Positions 1-9,648 of a stretch of 64,000 nucleotides of DNA are shown here, piece by piece; position 1 is the stretch's first letter, and the number at the start of each line of letters is the position of its first letter. The stretch spans positions 982,983 through 1,046,982 of the forward strand of contig NW_008705573.1 in the NCBI RefSeq assembly GCF_000186865.1, in the 5' to 3' direction. The position numbers and the translations under genes are program-made. Under the pieces are notes generated by a model. The model had not been told where the DNA came from. It worked only from the letters and a program-made list of their open reading frames with translations, and made no database searches. The DNA comes from Aureococcus anophagefferens. Taxonomy: Eukaryota; Sar; Pelagophyceae; Pelagomonadales; Pelagomonadaceae.

Positions 1-127
1 GTCCTAGGCTCTGTTGTGTTGTGCTTTGTTTCTTTTCACGGGGCTGGTGGGTTCGTGGCCCGAGAAACGCCCACCGCGCGGGGAGTCGGGGGCGCGAGGC
101 GGCTCCTGTTGGATCCGGGCGGTTGGG

Positions 128-418
128 TCATCTCCTCGGCAGAGCCGCGACGCACGCGCGCAAGGCGCCGAGCTCCTCGCCGCAGTCCCTGCGGCCTTCG
201 AAGACGCCGACGGACATCACGTTGCCGTGGCAGACGCCGTGCCTCGCGACCGCGTCGCGGCAAAGCGTCTTCCCGCACTCGCACAGCAGCAGCTTGACGA
301 GTTCGTTGTTCGCGCGCGTGCCCGTGGCATGGAGATCGATCTCAGCGACGCCGAGCGCCTTCGCGTACTTTTCGCACCTCTTCAGCGGCGTCGCGACGGG
401 ATGCCGCAGTTTCGCCAT
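128..418 (-). CDS. small Cys-rich hypothetical protein
   Basis: A 96-residue reading frame opens with ATG and closes with TGA. It has eight or more cysteines, including a C-E-C-G-K-x-L-C cluster near residue 47, which could bind zinc or form disulfides. The residue mix is balanced and unlike the Arg/Ala-only shadow frames common in this GC-rich DNA, which is the main reason for listing it. I do not recognise a family. It could be one exon of a longer gene or a fragment. It is divergent from the adenosine deaminase downstream. Confidence 0.3.
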   Translation of the reverse strand: MAKLRHPVATPLKRCEKYAKALGVAEIDLHATGTRANNELVKLLLCECGKTLCRDAVARHGVCHGNVMSVGVFEGRRDCGEELGALRACVAALPRR

Positions 419-462
419 ATGCTGCGGATCGAATCGCTGGCGTCACCGAGCCAGCCGCTACC

Positions 463-594
463 GCACACGGCGTCAAGCGTCAAGGACGCACGCGAGATGC
501 ACCAGCGTGGTTGCACACGGCGTCAAGCGTCGCACGAGATGCACCAGCGTGGTTGCACACGGCGTCAAGCGTCAAGGACGCGCGCGAGATGCAT
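463..594. repeat. imperfect tandem repeat, about 3 units
   Basis: The motif GCACACGGCGTCAAGCGTC recurs at about 463, 513 and 555, each time followed by a CGAGATGCA box, with units of 42-52 bp. It lies in the gap between the small ORF and the deaminase and shows no coding logic. Confidence 0.7.
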
Positions 595-703
595 TGGCGC
601 GCCGCGCGCGATGGAGACGATGGCCATGCCTGGAGGCAATGTTGACATCAGCTTCATCGACTTCAAGAATAAGGGCTGCGTCTGAATCGCAAAGCAGGCC
701 ATT

Positions 704-1826
704 ATGCGGCTGCCCTGCGCCTGGCTGCTTGCATTGGTGTCGTCGGCGTCGGCGCGGTCCGCGTCGCCGTCGCCGCCGTCGCCGCCTTCGACGCCGCCGT
801 CGTCCTGGCGCCGCGTCGAGCTCCACATCCACCTCGACGGCTCTTTGGATCCGGAGACGCTGCTGGTCATCGCCCGGCGGCGGAACCTGAGCCTGCCCCT
901 CGCCGGTGGTGGACCCCGCGTGCCGCGGAGCGCGGCGGAGATCGCGGACCTGCTGGCGGCGACGACGCCCGCGTGGCGCCGCTTCGACGTCGTCAACGAC
1001 ATCGTCGGCGGCGACGCGGCCGCCGTCCGTTTCGCCGCGGAGGCCTTCGCGGACCGGCAGCGCGCGAGCGAGGTGCGCTACACGGAGGTGCGCTACGACC
1101 CCGTGCGGCTCCGATCGTCGGCGTACGCGCCCGGCGACGCGCTGACGGGCGACGCGGCCGTCGCGGCCGTCGCCGCGGGGGTCCGCGCGCGGCCGGACGT
1201 CGTCGCGCACCAGATTTTGTGCGCGATGCGGGGCTCGACGGCGGCGGCGTGCGCGGACGTCGCGGCTCTCGCCGCGCGGTCCGCGGGCACGCGCGCGCGG
1301 CGGCGTCGTCGGCCTCGACCTCGCCGGCGACGAGCTCCGCTACGACAACGCGGCCTACGTGTCCTGCTTCGTCGACGCGGGCGCCCTCGGCCTCCGGCGC
1401 ACGGCCCACGTCGGCGAGGGCTTCGGCAACCTCAGCAGCGAATCGTCGGACGTGTACTCGGCGCTGGCGACGATGGGCGTCGACCGCGTCGGCCACGGCT
1501 ACGCCGCGGGCCAGAACGGGACGCTGAACGCGACGCTCGTCGGCCTGCTGCGGTCGCGCGGGGTCCACCTCGAGACGTGCCCGAACGCGGCCCTCAGGGA
1601 GGAGGCGCTCCAGCCGGGCGTGTTCCGGTCCATCGCCGCGTTCCGCGAGGCCGGCCTGGACGTCGGGCTCAACACCGACGACCCGGCGACGTACTTCGGG
1701 AACTGCTCCCTCGCGTCCGTCGAGGACATCGCCCGGGAGCAGCTCGGCTTCACCGACGCGGACATCACCGCGGCCTACGACCGCGCGTGCGCCGCGGCGT
1801 TCGGGGAGTGCCCGCCGCGCTCATAA
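704..1826 (+). CDS. adenosine deaminase (secreted type), apparent frameshift
   Basis: Hydrolytic deamination of adenosine to inosine. The first frame (704 to about 1300) starts with a hydrophobic signal peptide (MRLPCAWLLALVSSASA) and carries the zinc-ligand motif HIHLDGS. The second frame (about 1300-1826) continues with GVVGLDLAGDE, HVGEG (catalytic Glu region), RVGHG and NTDDP, all adenosine/AMP deaminase superfamily signatures. The total length of about 370 aa suits the family. The two halves are offset by one nucleotide inside a GC-dinucleotide-rich stretch near 1285-1310. No GT/GC...AG intron of the right phase is visible there, so the cause is an assembly indel or a real frameshift mutation. 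The signal peptide suggests an extracellular or vacuolar purine-scavenging enzyme. Confidence 0.8.
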
Positions 1827-2077
1827 CAACCTGTCCGAATCGTCGCTTCGCTTGCGCAGTTTGGGGTTTAGGGACGGCGGGGCTCGTCCGGCGCGTCCAG
1901 CGTGCCGTCGGCGGCCGCGGCCGGCGCCTCGGCCGAGGTCGACCCCCGGCACGCAGCGCGAGCCCGAGGCTGTGGAGCTTTGTTTCCCAGGACGACGTCG
2001 TCTCTCGCCGCCAGTCGACGGCCTGCCAACCAGCACCGCCGACTCGTGCGGACCCCTCGCGCCCCCCCTCCGGCGCC

Positions 2078-3385
2078 ATGTCGATCCGCAAGGAGGTCGA
2101 GAAGATGAGCAAGCGCCCCGAGAACATGCACTGCGCCGACTGCCGCGCGCCCAAGCCCAACTGGGCGTCGTGCTCCCTCGGGACCTTCATCTGCTTCAAC
2201 TGCAGCGGGCTCCACCGGGGCCTGGGCACGCACCTGAGCTTCGTGCGGTCCGTGACTTTGGACGAGTGGACGCAGAAGCAGGCCAACGTCATGCAGCTCT
2301 GGGGCAACGCGAACGCGAACTCGTTCTTCGAGGCGCGCATGCCGCCCGACTTCAAGAAGCCGGACCAGCACGCGTCCGTCAACGTCATGAACAAGTTCAT
2401 CCGCGACAAGTACGAGCGCTGCAAGTGGGCCGCCGACGACCCGGCGGGGGACCCGCGCCGCGGCGGCAAGCCCGCCGCCGGCGGCGGCGCCGCGGCCGCG
2501 GCGCCGCCGGCCGCGGCGCCCGCGCCCGCGCCGCGCGCGGCGAGCCGCCCGGCGCCGCGGGCCGCGCCGCGGCGCCCGGCGCCGGCGCCCAAGCCCGCGG
2601 CGCCGCCGCCGCCGGACCTCCTGTCCTTCGACGCGCCCGAGCCCGCCGCGCCGGCCGCGCCGCCCGCCGCGCCGTCGCCCGCGGACTTTTTCGGCGCGCC
2701 CGTGTCCGCGCCGCCGCCGCCGGCGGCGGCGCCGCCCCCGGCGCCGCCCCAGAGCGACCTCATCATGTCCATGTTCAACCAGCCCATGCAGCAGCCGCAG
2801 GCCTTCGGGGGCATGCCCGGCGGTTTCGGCGCGGCGACGCAGATGCCCGGCGGCTTCCCCCAGCAGCCGCAGCCGGCCTACCAGATGCCCGGCGACTTCC
2901 AGCAGCCCATGGCCGGCGGCGCCTTCCAGCAGCAGCCCATGGGCGGCGCCTTCCCGCCGCAGCAGCACGCGTACCAGGCCGCGGGCGCGTTCCCGCCGCG
3001 GCAGCAGCAGATGCCCGGCGGCTTCCCGCAGCAGACGCCCATGCCCGGGGGCTTCGGCCAGCAGTCGCCCATGCCCGGCGGCTTCGGCCAGCAGTCGCAG
3101 ATGCCGGGCGGGTTCCCGCCGCAGCAGCAGCAGGCGCAGATGCCGGGCGGCTTCGGACAGCCGCAGCAGACTCAGATGCCCGGCGGCTTCGGGCAGCAGC
3201 AGCAGGCGCAGATGCCCGGCGGCTTCGGGCAGCAGCAGCAGCCCATGGGCGCCATGGGCGGCGCCATGGGCGGCGGCGCCATGGGCGGCCCCCTCGGCTA
3301 CCCGCCGGCCCAGCAGCCGCCGCAGCAGCAGCAGTTCGCGGGCTTCCCGCCGCAGCAGGCCATGGGCTTCCCGCCCTTCCGCTGA
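2078..3385 (+). CDS. ArfGAP zinc-finger protein with Q/P/G-rich tail
   Basis: A 435-aa GTPase-activating protein for Arf small GTPases. Residues about 10-125 form the ArfGAP domain: CADCxxPxPxWAS, then CFNCSGLHRGLGTHLSFVRS with the catalytic Arg, then LDEW. Four cysteines spaced as CxxC-x16-CxxC bind zinc. The rest is an Ala/Pro linker with a DLLSFDAP motif, resembling clathrin/adaptor-binding peptides, followed by about ten MPGGF-Q(Q) repeats. The architecture resembles the SMAP/Age2 group acting at the trans-Golgi and endosomes. The same frame is open far upstream, but the ATG at 2078 directly precedes the family N-terminus (MSIRKEVEKMSKRPENM). Upstream sequence has no coding character. Confidence 0.85.
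   Translation: MSIRKEVEKMSKRPENMHCADCRAPKPNWASCSLGTFICFNCSGLHRGLGTHLSFVRSVTLDEWTQKQANVMQLWGNANANSFFEARMPPDFKKPDQHASVNVMNKFIRDKYERCKWAADDPAGDPRRGGKPAAGGGAAAAAPPAAAPAPAPRAASRPAPRAAPRRPAPAPKPAAPPPPDLLSFDAPEPAAPAAPPAAPSPADFFGAPVSAPPPPAAAPPPAPPQSDLIMSMFNQPMQQPQAFGGMPGGFGAATQMPGGFPQQPQPAYQMPGDFQQPMAGGAFQQQPMGGAFPPQQHAYQAAGAFPPRQQQMPGGFPQQTPMPGGFGQQSPMPGGFGQQSQMPGGFPPQQQQAQMPGGFGQPQQTQMPGGFGQQQQAQMPGGFGQQQQPMGAMGGAMGGGAMGGPLGYPPAQQPPQQQQFAGFPPQQAMGFPPFR
2812..3245 (+). repeat. coding minisatellite (MPGGF repeats)
   Basis: Repeated ATGCCCGGCGGCTTC-plus-CAG units inside the ArfGAP tail encode about ten MPGGFGQQ-like repeats. The tract is low-complexity and probably length-variable between strains. 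Confidence 0.75.
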
Positions 3386-3621
3386 GCCGACCTCGCCCGT
3401 CTTCGTCCGTCTCTTATTAGTACCGGGATTCGATGTGCGTCCCGCGGCTCCAGGGGCCGATGTCGCCGCGGTAGGGCGACGGTAGTGGCCGCGCGGCGAG
3501 CCGCGAAGCCCGCCGGTGGTGCGATGCCAGGCCCAGGAGCTCGCCCTCGGATGAGAGCGCGGAGGCCCGCGACCAGAACTAGACCTCGTTCACTCGACCA
3601 AAGCGCGCTTAATTGACGTCG

Positions 3622-4152
3622 ATGTTGACGGAGAACATTTCTGGTACACTTGCTAGCACGATGGGGGACTTCGCCATGCGCGACTCCCTGAGCTCCATGC
3701 ACTCCGTGTCGGGCCGGAGCCTCCGCGCCGGGAGCGCGACGTCCATGCTGTCCTGCGAGCCCACGTCCATCGTCACGCCCGACGTCGAGGACCTCAAGAA
3801 CGACGTCCACCGCATCGTCGAGGTGCTCGCCGAGGTCGAGACGCGCGTCCGCGAGGGCGAGGTGGACGTCGACGCGCTCCAGAAGGACGCCGACGCCGCC
3901 CAGCGCGACCGCCTGGCCCTGGAGACGGCCGTGGGCTACCTGAACGACAAGGTCAACGGCCTCGAGAAGGCCGTCGGCGCGCTCTCCGCGCGCCTCGCGT
4001 CCGAGGCCACCGCGGCGCGCCTCAAGCAGGGCCCCGTCGACGACCCGGGCTACGGCGTCGCCTACACCTTCGTCGACGCCGAGGAGGACGACATGGCCTC
4101 GGCGCTGGTCCGCTGGACGCGCGACGTCGCGACGCGGATGTCCTTCTCCTGA
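3622..4152 (+). CDS. small coiled-coil protein, unknown function
   Basis: A 176-aa protein from the ATG at 3622; a second in-frame ATG at 3661 (MGDFAMRDSL) is equally possible. The first 50 residues are Ser/Thr/Met rich. Residues about 60-130 form a probable coiled coil (DVEDLKNDVHRIVEVLAEVE, then heptad-like Leu/Ala spacing). The acidic tail ends in RMSFS. I recognise no catalytic motif or family. Interrupting stops in the other frames, the consistent helix pattern and the clean stop support it as a real gene. Confidence 0.6.
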   Translation: MLTENISGTLASTMGDFAMRDSLSSMHSVSGRSLRAGSATSMLSCEPTSIVTPDVEDLKNDVHRIVEVLAEVETRVREGEVDVDALQKDADAAQRDRLALETAVGYLNDKVNGLEKAVGALSARLASEATAARLKQGPVDDPGYGVAYTFVDAEEDDMASALVRWTRDVATRMSFS

Positions 4153-4199
4153 GCGCCGAGCCCCCTCGGCCCCCCCTCCCCGCGCGCCTCTCGACGAGT

Positions 4200-4880
4200 T
4201 TAAGACGGCGCCGCCTGCCCGAGCGCGACGTCGCGGAGCTGGGCCGCGAGGGCGGCTTTCAGGTTCTTCGGCCGGTAGGGCCTCTCCGCCGCCAGGACGT
4301 CGGGCCCGAATATCGTCGCGGCAATCACGCAGGCCGCGAGGTACGTGCCCGCGAGCGACGGGTGTTCGCCGTCGGCGTCGAAGAGCTCGACGCCGAGTGC
4401 CGCGGCGGCGCGCCGCGCCGCGCCGACGGGCGCGACGGCGACGTCGTGCGTCGCGCCGACGGCCGCGTGCAGCTCCGCGATCGCGTCGTCGTCGTAGCGC
4501 GGCAGCCGCGCGTAGGCGTGGGCGCAGAAGAGGATCGGGGTCGCGTCCGCGCCGCGGACGGCGTCGATCCACCTCGCGGCGTGCGCCGCGAAGCTCTCGG
4601 CGGTCGTCTCCGGCAGGTCGTCCTGCAGCACGACGTAGTCGAAGCCGCCGCCGGCGAGCCCGTCGGCGCGGCCGGCGCGCCAGTGGCTCTCGAGCGTCGC
4701 GCCGCCCTCGACGATCGTCTGCGTCGTCGCGCCGGGCGCGAGGCCGCGCACCATCGTGTCGACGCCGCGGTTCCAGTAGGTGAGGCTGTTGCCGACGAAG
4801 CAGAGGCTCTTGGCCCGCATGCGCGCCTCCAAGGCCTCGAAGGCGCTGTCCGGGATGCCCGCCGGCGGGAACGCGCTCAT
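4200..4880 (-). CDS. SGNH/GDSL-type hydrolase
   Basis: A 226-aa protein. Block I is CFVGNSLTYWNRG near residue 27, with Ser nucleophile in GNSL. DYVVLQDDLPE follows in mid-domain. The C-terminal DGEHPSLAGTYLAA block carries the Asp/His dyad three residues apart. Predicted to be an esterase or lipase-like hydrolase; the substrate is unknown. ATG at 4880 is chosen because extending upstream would need a GTG start. There is no signal peptide, so it is probably cytosolic. It is divergent from TELO2 and separated by about 130 bp that contain a second copy of its own start region. Confidence 0.65.
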   Translation of the reverse strand: MSAFPPAGIPDSAFEALEARMRAKSLCFVGNSLTYWNRGVDTMVRGLAPGATTQTIVEGGATLESHWRAGRADGLAGGGFDYVVLQDDLPETTAESFAAHAARWIDAVRGADATPILFCAHAYARLPRYDDDAIAELHAAVGATHDVAVAPVGAARRAAAALGVELFDADGEHPSLAGTYLAACVIAATIFGPDVLAAERPYRPKNLKAALAAQLRDVALGQAAPS

Positions 4881-5014
4881 GCGCGGCGCGGCGGCGGCGC
4901 TAGGAGTATTTGCCACAGGAAGCGCTCTCCTCGGCCGGCGGGAAGGCGCTCATGCGCTCTAAAGCCTGTGGCAAAACGCTCTCCATCGCATGCGCAAAAA
5001 CTTCCAAGGAGAGC

Positions 5015-7815
5015 ATGGAGCCTCCGCTCGCGGCCGACGCCGCCGCCGAGAGTCCCGCGCCCGATGCGCCGATGGACGTGGACGCGTTGAAGCGGCGCGT
5101 CGCATCGCTGCGCGACGAGGTCCGCGGCTGCGCCGCGCACGAGGTGGGCAAGGCCCACGCCGCGCTCCAGGCCGGCGGCGACCTCGTGCGCGGCGCGCTC
5201 GGCGCGTCGCCGTCGGCGGCCGTCGTCGACGGCGTCTGGGAGCGCTGGGTGCGGTTCCTGCTCCGCGAGGGCGCGCCGGCCTGGGAGCGGAGCCTGGGCG
5301 AGGACGCGCGCGCGGCGTGCGTCGACGACCTCCTCGCGCTCGACGGCGCCGTCAAACCGTGGCGCGTCGCCGCGGCCGTCGCCGAGGCGCTCGTCGACGG
5401 CGCGGACCCCTACGCCGCGCGCGTCGCCGGCCGCGTCGCCCGGCGCTGGTGCGCGCGCGACGCGGCGGAGCGCCTCGTCGCGTCGCTCCGCGCGGACGCG
5501 GCCGACGCGGCGGCCGTCGAGCGCGCCGTCGACGCGTTGACGCGGCTGCCGGCGCGGCTCGGCGCCCTGGGCCGCCGGAGCCCGCTGGAGCCCGACGCCT
5601 GGTTCGCGCACCTCGCCGCCGCCGCCGTGGGCGAGGGCGGGGCCGCGTGGCCCGCGCTCGCGACGCGCCTCGACCAGGGCAGGACAAGAGAGCGAAATTC
5701 CCAACTTCAAAGCCTCATATCTCGGCCGTTTCCCACTCGTTTCGGCTGATTTTTGGACGAGCGATCATCTCTCGGAACGCTCTCGAAGCGTGGATGCTTT
5801 TTCCGGAACGCGCGCGCGCGGAACACTCACGTTGAAGAGACGTTGAATCTCTCTTTTCCTGCCCAGGCCTCGACCGCCTCGGGCGGACGGCGGACGCGGC
5901 GCGCGCCTGGGTCGCGGCGCGCGGGAGCGACGACGGGTCGCGGCTCGAGGCCCTCGGCGCGGGCGTCGCGGGCCGCTACGTGCCGGCGCTCCTGGGCGCC
6001 TGCTGCGTCTTGCCGGGCCCCGAGGCGGCCGACGCCGCGCGGAAAATCGTCGGCCCGCGCCTCGCGACGTGCTCCGTGGCGCGGGCGCTCTTCGCCGGGT
6101 CCCTGGCGCTCGGCCGCGTGCCGCCGAACACGCCGCGGCGCGCCGCGGCGCTCGTCGCGCTGCTCGCGCGGAAGAGCGACGTCGAGTTGTTCGGCGAGAC
6201 GCTGTCGGCGGCGTGCCGCGCGCTCGCGGATCGCGCGTTCGTGCTGGAGGCCGACGAGGGCCGGCGCGCCTTCGTGGCGACGGTAGCGCTCTGCGGCATC
6301 ATCGTGAGCTCGTCCGAGGAGCTCGACGGCCTCGGCATCCTCCAGCACGTCGTGAGTTCGGTGTCGTGCCACCTCGACTCGTCGCGGCCCGAGGACCGCG
6401 TCCGGGGCATGCTCGTCGGCGAGGCCTTTGGCAAGGTCGCGGCCCAGACCCTCCACTTCGACGACCTGAGCGACGACGACCGCGCCTGGGGCGACGCGTT
6501 CCTCGCGGACGGGACCCTGGACGCGGCGCCGCCGAACGCGGCGTTCGCGGCCGCGCGCCCCGCGATCGCCCCCGCGGCGGACCCGCCGCCGGCGGAGGAG
6601 ACGCGCACCTACACCGTGAGCCGCGGCACGCCGCGGCCCGAGAAGCAGGCGCGGTCGCCCGACGACCCCGTCGCGTCGGGCTCCGAGTCGGACGAGTCCG
6701 ACGGCGACAAGGCGGAGTGGCGCGACGGCGACGACGTCGACGACGGCCTCAGCGACGACTCGTCGCTGGAGGCTTACGATCTTGAAGATCTCGGGGAAGA
6801 CCTCGCGCCCGTGGCCGCGCCCGTCTACCTGCGGGACCTGCTCGCGCTGCTCAACAAGTCGCACAAGAACAACGACTTCGCGCGCGACGAGCAGCTCGTC
6901 GCGCTGGACTGCGCCGAGGCGCTCGTGCGCGCACAGCCGGACGACCTGGGCGACGTCGCCCGGGACCTGGCCCACGCCCTGCTCACCCTCGACAACCGCT
7001 TCGACCTGCCGGGCTTCGCCGAGCGGACGTCGAAGACCGTCGCCGCGCTCGCCGCGGCGCGGCCGCTCGAGGTCGTCGGCGACTACCTGTGCCTCCAGTT
7101 CTTCGACCGCAACCTGACGATCTCGAAGAAGCTCGACATCCTATGCGCCATGGTCGACGCGGCCTACGAGCTCGCGGGCCGAAAGTCGCTCGCGGCCGCG
7201 GGCGGCTCCGCGGAGCTCCCCGGCGACGTCGGCGGCCTCCTGCGGCTGGAGAACGCCCACGGCGACGCGAACCGGTCGACGCGCCGCGACCGGGGCGAAG
7301 GCGCCCTGGCGTTGCGGACGCGGCGCTGGGGCTACCGGCGGAACCCGGCGCGCGCGCCCGCGCCGAACCGCTTCGCGGCGCTCGCGGCGGGCACCTTCTT
7401 CTTCCCGCTGCTCCGGGGCGTCGCGGAGCACTGGGCGCTCATCGCCAAGCACTCGTCCCAGGCGACCCTGCTCAAGGGCCGCGTCATGCACGCGCTCGCG
7501 TGCTTTCTCGAGTGCGCGTCGACGTCGCCGGCGGCGTCGACGCTGAGCTCGCACCTCCTCGCCTTCGCCTGGGCCGACGCGGCCCACGAGGACCCGGCGC
7601 TCCGCCGCGTGGCCCTCGCGGCGTCGCTGACGGCGCTGGCGCGCCGCGGCGAGGGCGACGGCGCGCTCGCGCTGCTCACCGGCGGCGTCGCCGCCGGCCT
7701 GCCGTCCGTCGACGACGTCCAGGCGCTCTCCGCCCGGCTCGCAGTCCACGACCCGGACCCGACGGCGCGCCAGCTCGCCGTCGCGCTCGGGGGGATCCTG
7801 CCGACGGGGTTCTAG
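5015..7815 (+). CDS. TELO2: TELO2/Tel2, telomere length regulation protein
   Basis: Tel2 is the scaffold of the TTT (Tel2-Tti1-Tti2) co-chaperone complex that stabilises PIKK kinases (ATM, ATR, mTOR). Exons are 5015-5666 and 5867-7815, together 867 codons in frame. The intron between them is a family 1 introner. The N-terminal half is a helical-repeat region. An acidic Ser/Asp linker follows (DESDGDKAEWRDGDD). The conserved C-terminal domain starts at VYLRDLLALL near residue 536 and includes RRWGYRRNP and NRFAALAAGTFFFPLLRG. Upstream in-frame ATGs at 4952 and a later one at 5072 leave the start uncertain. The stop codon overlaps that of the convergent methyltransferase. Confidence 0.8.
5675..5866 (+). 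mobile_element. introner, family 1 copy 1 (in TELO2)
   Basis: A 192-nt element with ends CAGGGCAGGA...TCCTGCCCAG and a perfect 8-bp target duplication GCCTCGAC at 5667-5674 and 5867-5874. The intron removed is 5667-5866: a GC donor from the left duplication and AG from the element end. The core GGCTGATTTTTGGACGA reads in host sense. Removal restores ATR-LDRLGRTAD in the TELO2 frame. Confidence 0.9.
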
Positions 7816-8651
7816 CGCGTCGTTACGCGCTTCCGGAGGACGAGGAGCCGCTCGTGGGGGCCGAGGGGCTCGGGCGACGCGGCGTCCGCGGACTCGAGGC
7901 CCGCGGCCGCCGCGGCCTCCAGGAACGTCTCCACGTCGACGCCGCGCCGCGCGAAGGCGAGCACGAAGACGCCCGCGTCCGAGAGGAGGCGCGCGGCCGT
8001 GCGCGCGAGCGGCGCGACCGCGCCGTCGACGTAGACGACGTCCGCGCCTAACACTAAATCGAAGGCCGCGCCGCCGTTGAACTCGGCGCGCAGCGCGTCG
8101 ACGGCGTCGTCGTCGCCCCAGCGCAGCGGCGCCACCGCCACGGTCCGGCCGTCGGCCGTCGCGTTCGCGGCCGCGTTGCGCGCGCACTTCTCCAGCGCCT
8201 TGCCGTCGCCGTCCGTCGCGACGGCGCGCGCCGCGACGCCCGCGTGGAGCGCCACGAGGCTCGCGAGGCCGAGGCCGCAGCCGAGCTCGACGCTCGCGGC
8301 GACGCGCCGGTCCGTGGCTCGCAGCCACGCACCCAGCAGGTCGCACCCGCGCCAGACCGTCTCGCCCGTGCACGCGAGCGTCTGGCCGGAATCGCGCGCG
8401 AACCCGACCAATTCGAAGCGCAGGTCGCCGACGGTCTCGACGAGCGTCTCCTCGGGCTCGGCGAAGAGGTCGAGGCCGCCGCCGTCGCAGCCGTCGTCGT
8501 CCAGCGGGCTCGCGGCGGCCTCGGCGCGGATGAGCGCCTCGGCGGCGGCGAGGCCCGCGGCGTCGAAGTTGCGCGACACGTTCGGATGGTCCACGGACAT
8601 GGCCGCCATTTCTTTTTCAATGAGGCTCTCGGCTGCGGCGAGAGATGCCAT
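7812..8651 (-). CDS. METTL21/FAM86-like protein methyltransferase
   Basis: A 279-aa SAM-dependent methyltransferase of family 16 (protein lysine methylation). Features are GETVWRGCDLLGAWL before the fold, motif I VELGCGLGLASL near residue 120, an acidic ATDGDG loop after beta2, and the signature DLVLGADVVYVD near residue 195 (D-x-x-Y type). The start is ATG at 8651. The N-terminal 60 residues are Ala/Glu-rich and helical. The substrate cannot be read from sequence; elongation factors and chaperones are typical for the family. Its TAG overlaps the TELO2 stop tail-to-tail. Confidence 0.8.
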   Translation of the reverse strand: MASLAAAESLIEKEMAAMSVDHPNVSRNFDAAGLAAAEALIRAEAAASPLDDDGCDGGGLDLFAEPEETLVETVGDLRFELVGFARDSGQTLACTGETVWRGCDLLGAWLRATDRRVAASVELGCGLGLASLVALHAGVAARAVATDGDGKALEKCARNAAANATADGRTVAVAPLRWGDDDAVDALRAEFNGGAAFDLVLGADVVYVDGAVAPLARTAARLLSDAGVFVLAFARRGVDVETFLEAAAAAGLESADAASPEPLGPHERLLVLRKRVTTR

Positions 8652-8761
8652 ACCGCCTCGAATCGATTGGTGGGGCGAGGCTAGGCTAGGAGAGATGCCA
8701 TAATCTGCCTCACTTGTCGCCAGGCCAATGCTGAAGTGTGAACCTCACTGTCGACTACGCG

Positions 8762-9598
8762 ATGGTGCTGCGCCTCGACCCGAAGGTGGGGCTGCTCGCG
8801 GCGTCGGCGGCAGCACTATCCGCGCTGCTCCTGTGCCGGCGGCGGCGGCCGGCGCCCGTCCTGGGCTCCCTCGCCGGCAAGGTCGTGGTCGTCACGGGCG
8901 CGTCGCGGGGGCTGGGCCTCGAGTTCGCGCGGGCGCTGCTGGCCCGCGGCGCCGTCGTCTACGCGACGTGCCGCGACCCGGCCCGCGCCGACGCGCTCCG
9001 CGCCCTCGCCCGCGCCAGCGACGGCCTCGTCGTCCGCGAGCTCGACACGTCGCGGCCGGAGACCGCGGAGGCCCTGGCCGCGGAGCTGCCCCGCGTCGAT
9101 CTGCTCGTCAACAACGCGGGCGTCGCGTCGAAGCACCACCCCGTCGACCCGGCCGTCGACTGCGACGTGGCCGAACTCATGCGCGTCGTGGAGACGAACG
9201 TCGGCGGCACGTGCGCGACGACGAAGGCCTTCCTCGGCCCGCTCCGGGCGGGCGCGAAGGTCGTCGTCACGATCTCCAGCGACCTCGGCAGCATCGCCAA
9301 GACGTTCTCGGCGCAATCGGCCAAGGTCGTCGCCGGCGGCGTCTGCTCGTATCGCATCAGCAAGGCGGCGCTCAACATGGCGGTGCGGGTCTTCGCCGCC
9401 GAGCTCGCCGCCGAGGGCTTCCTCTTCGTCGCGCTGTCGCCGGGCTGGGTCGCCACGGACATGGGCTCCGCCGGCGGCCGCAGCGCGCCGCTCACGCCGG
9501 CGGAGTCCGTCGCGTCCTGCCTCGACGTCGTCCAGGGGCTCGCGCCGAGCGACAACGGCGCGTTCCTCGGCTACACTGGCCAGCCCTTGCCCTGGTAA
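8762..9598 (+). CDS. short-chain dehydrogenase/reductase, membrane-anchored
   Basis: A 278-aa classical SDR. An N-terminal hydrophobic segment (LLAASAAALSALLLC) followed by basic residues suggests a membrane anchor. The cofactor site is TGASRGLGLEF (TGxxxGxG), then NNAGVAS. The catalytic site is SYRISKAALN (YxxxK), followed by SPGWVATDMG. NAD(P)(H)-dependent; substrate unknown. It resembles the C-factor/carbonyl reductase-like SDR group. The ATG at 8762 gives the complete anchor; anything further upstream would need a non-ATG start. Confidence 0.85.
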   Translation: MVLRLDPKVGLLAASAAALSALLLCRRRRPAPVLGSLAGKVVVVTGASRGLGLEFARALLARGAVVYATCRDPARADALRALARASDGLVVRELDTSRPETAEALAAELPRVDLLVNNAGVASKHHPVDPAVDCDVAELMRVVETNVGGTCATTKAFLGPLRAGAKVVVTISSDLGSIAKTFSAQSAKVVAGGVCSYRISKAALNMAVRVFAAELAAEGFLFVALSPGWVATDMGSAGGRSAPLTPAESVASCLDVVQGLAPSDNGAFLGYTGQPLPW

Positions 9599-9648
9599 TG
9601 TCTTAACTCTTGGTTCAAGGAAAGTGTTGAGGCGTTTTTTAGCCGTCG

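Noticed and set aside
5679..5866. Alternative splice reading for family 1 introners with a GC donor inside the element end
   Set aside because: It is in frame for TELO2 but would insert extra codons. The donor in the target duplication gives exact restoration in all 14 cases, so the element-internal donor is less economical.
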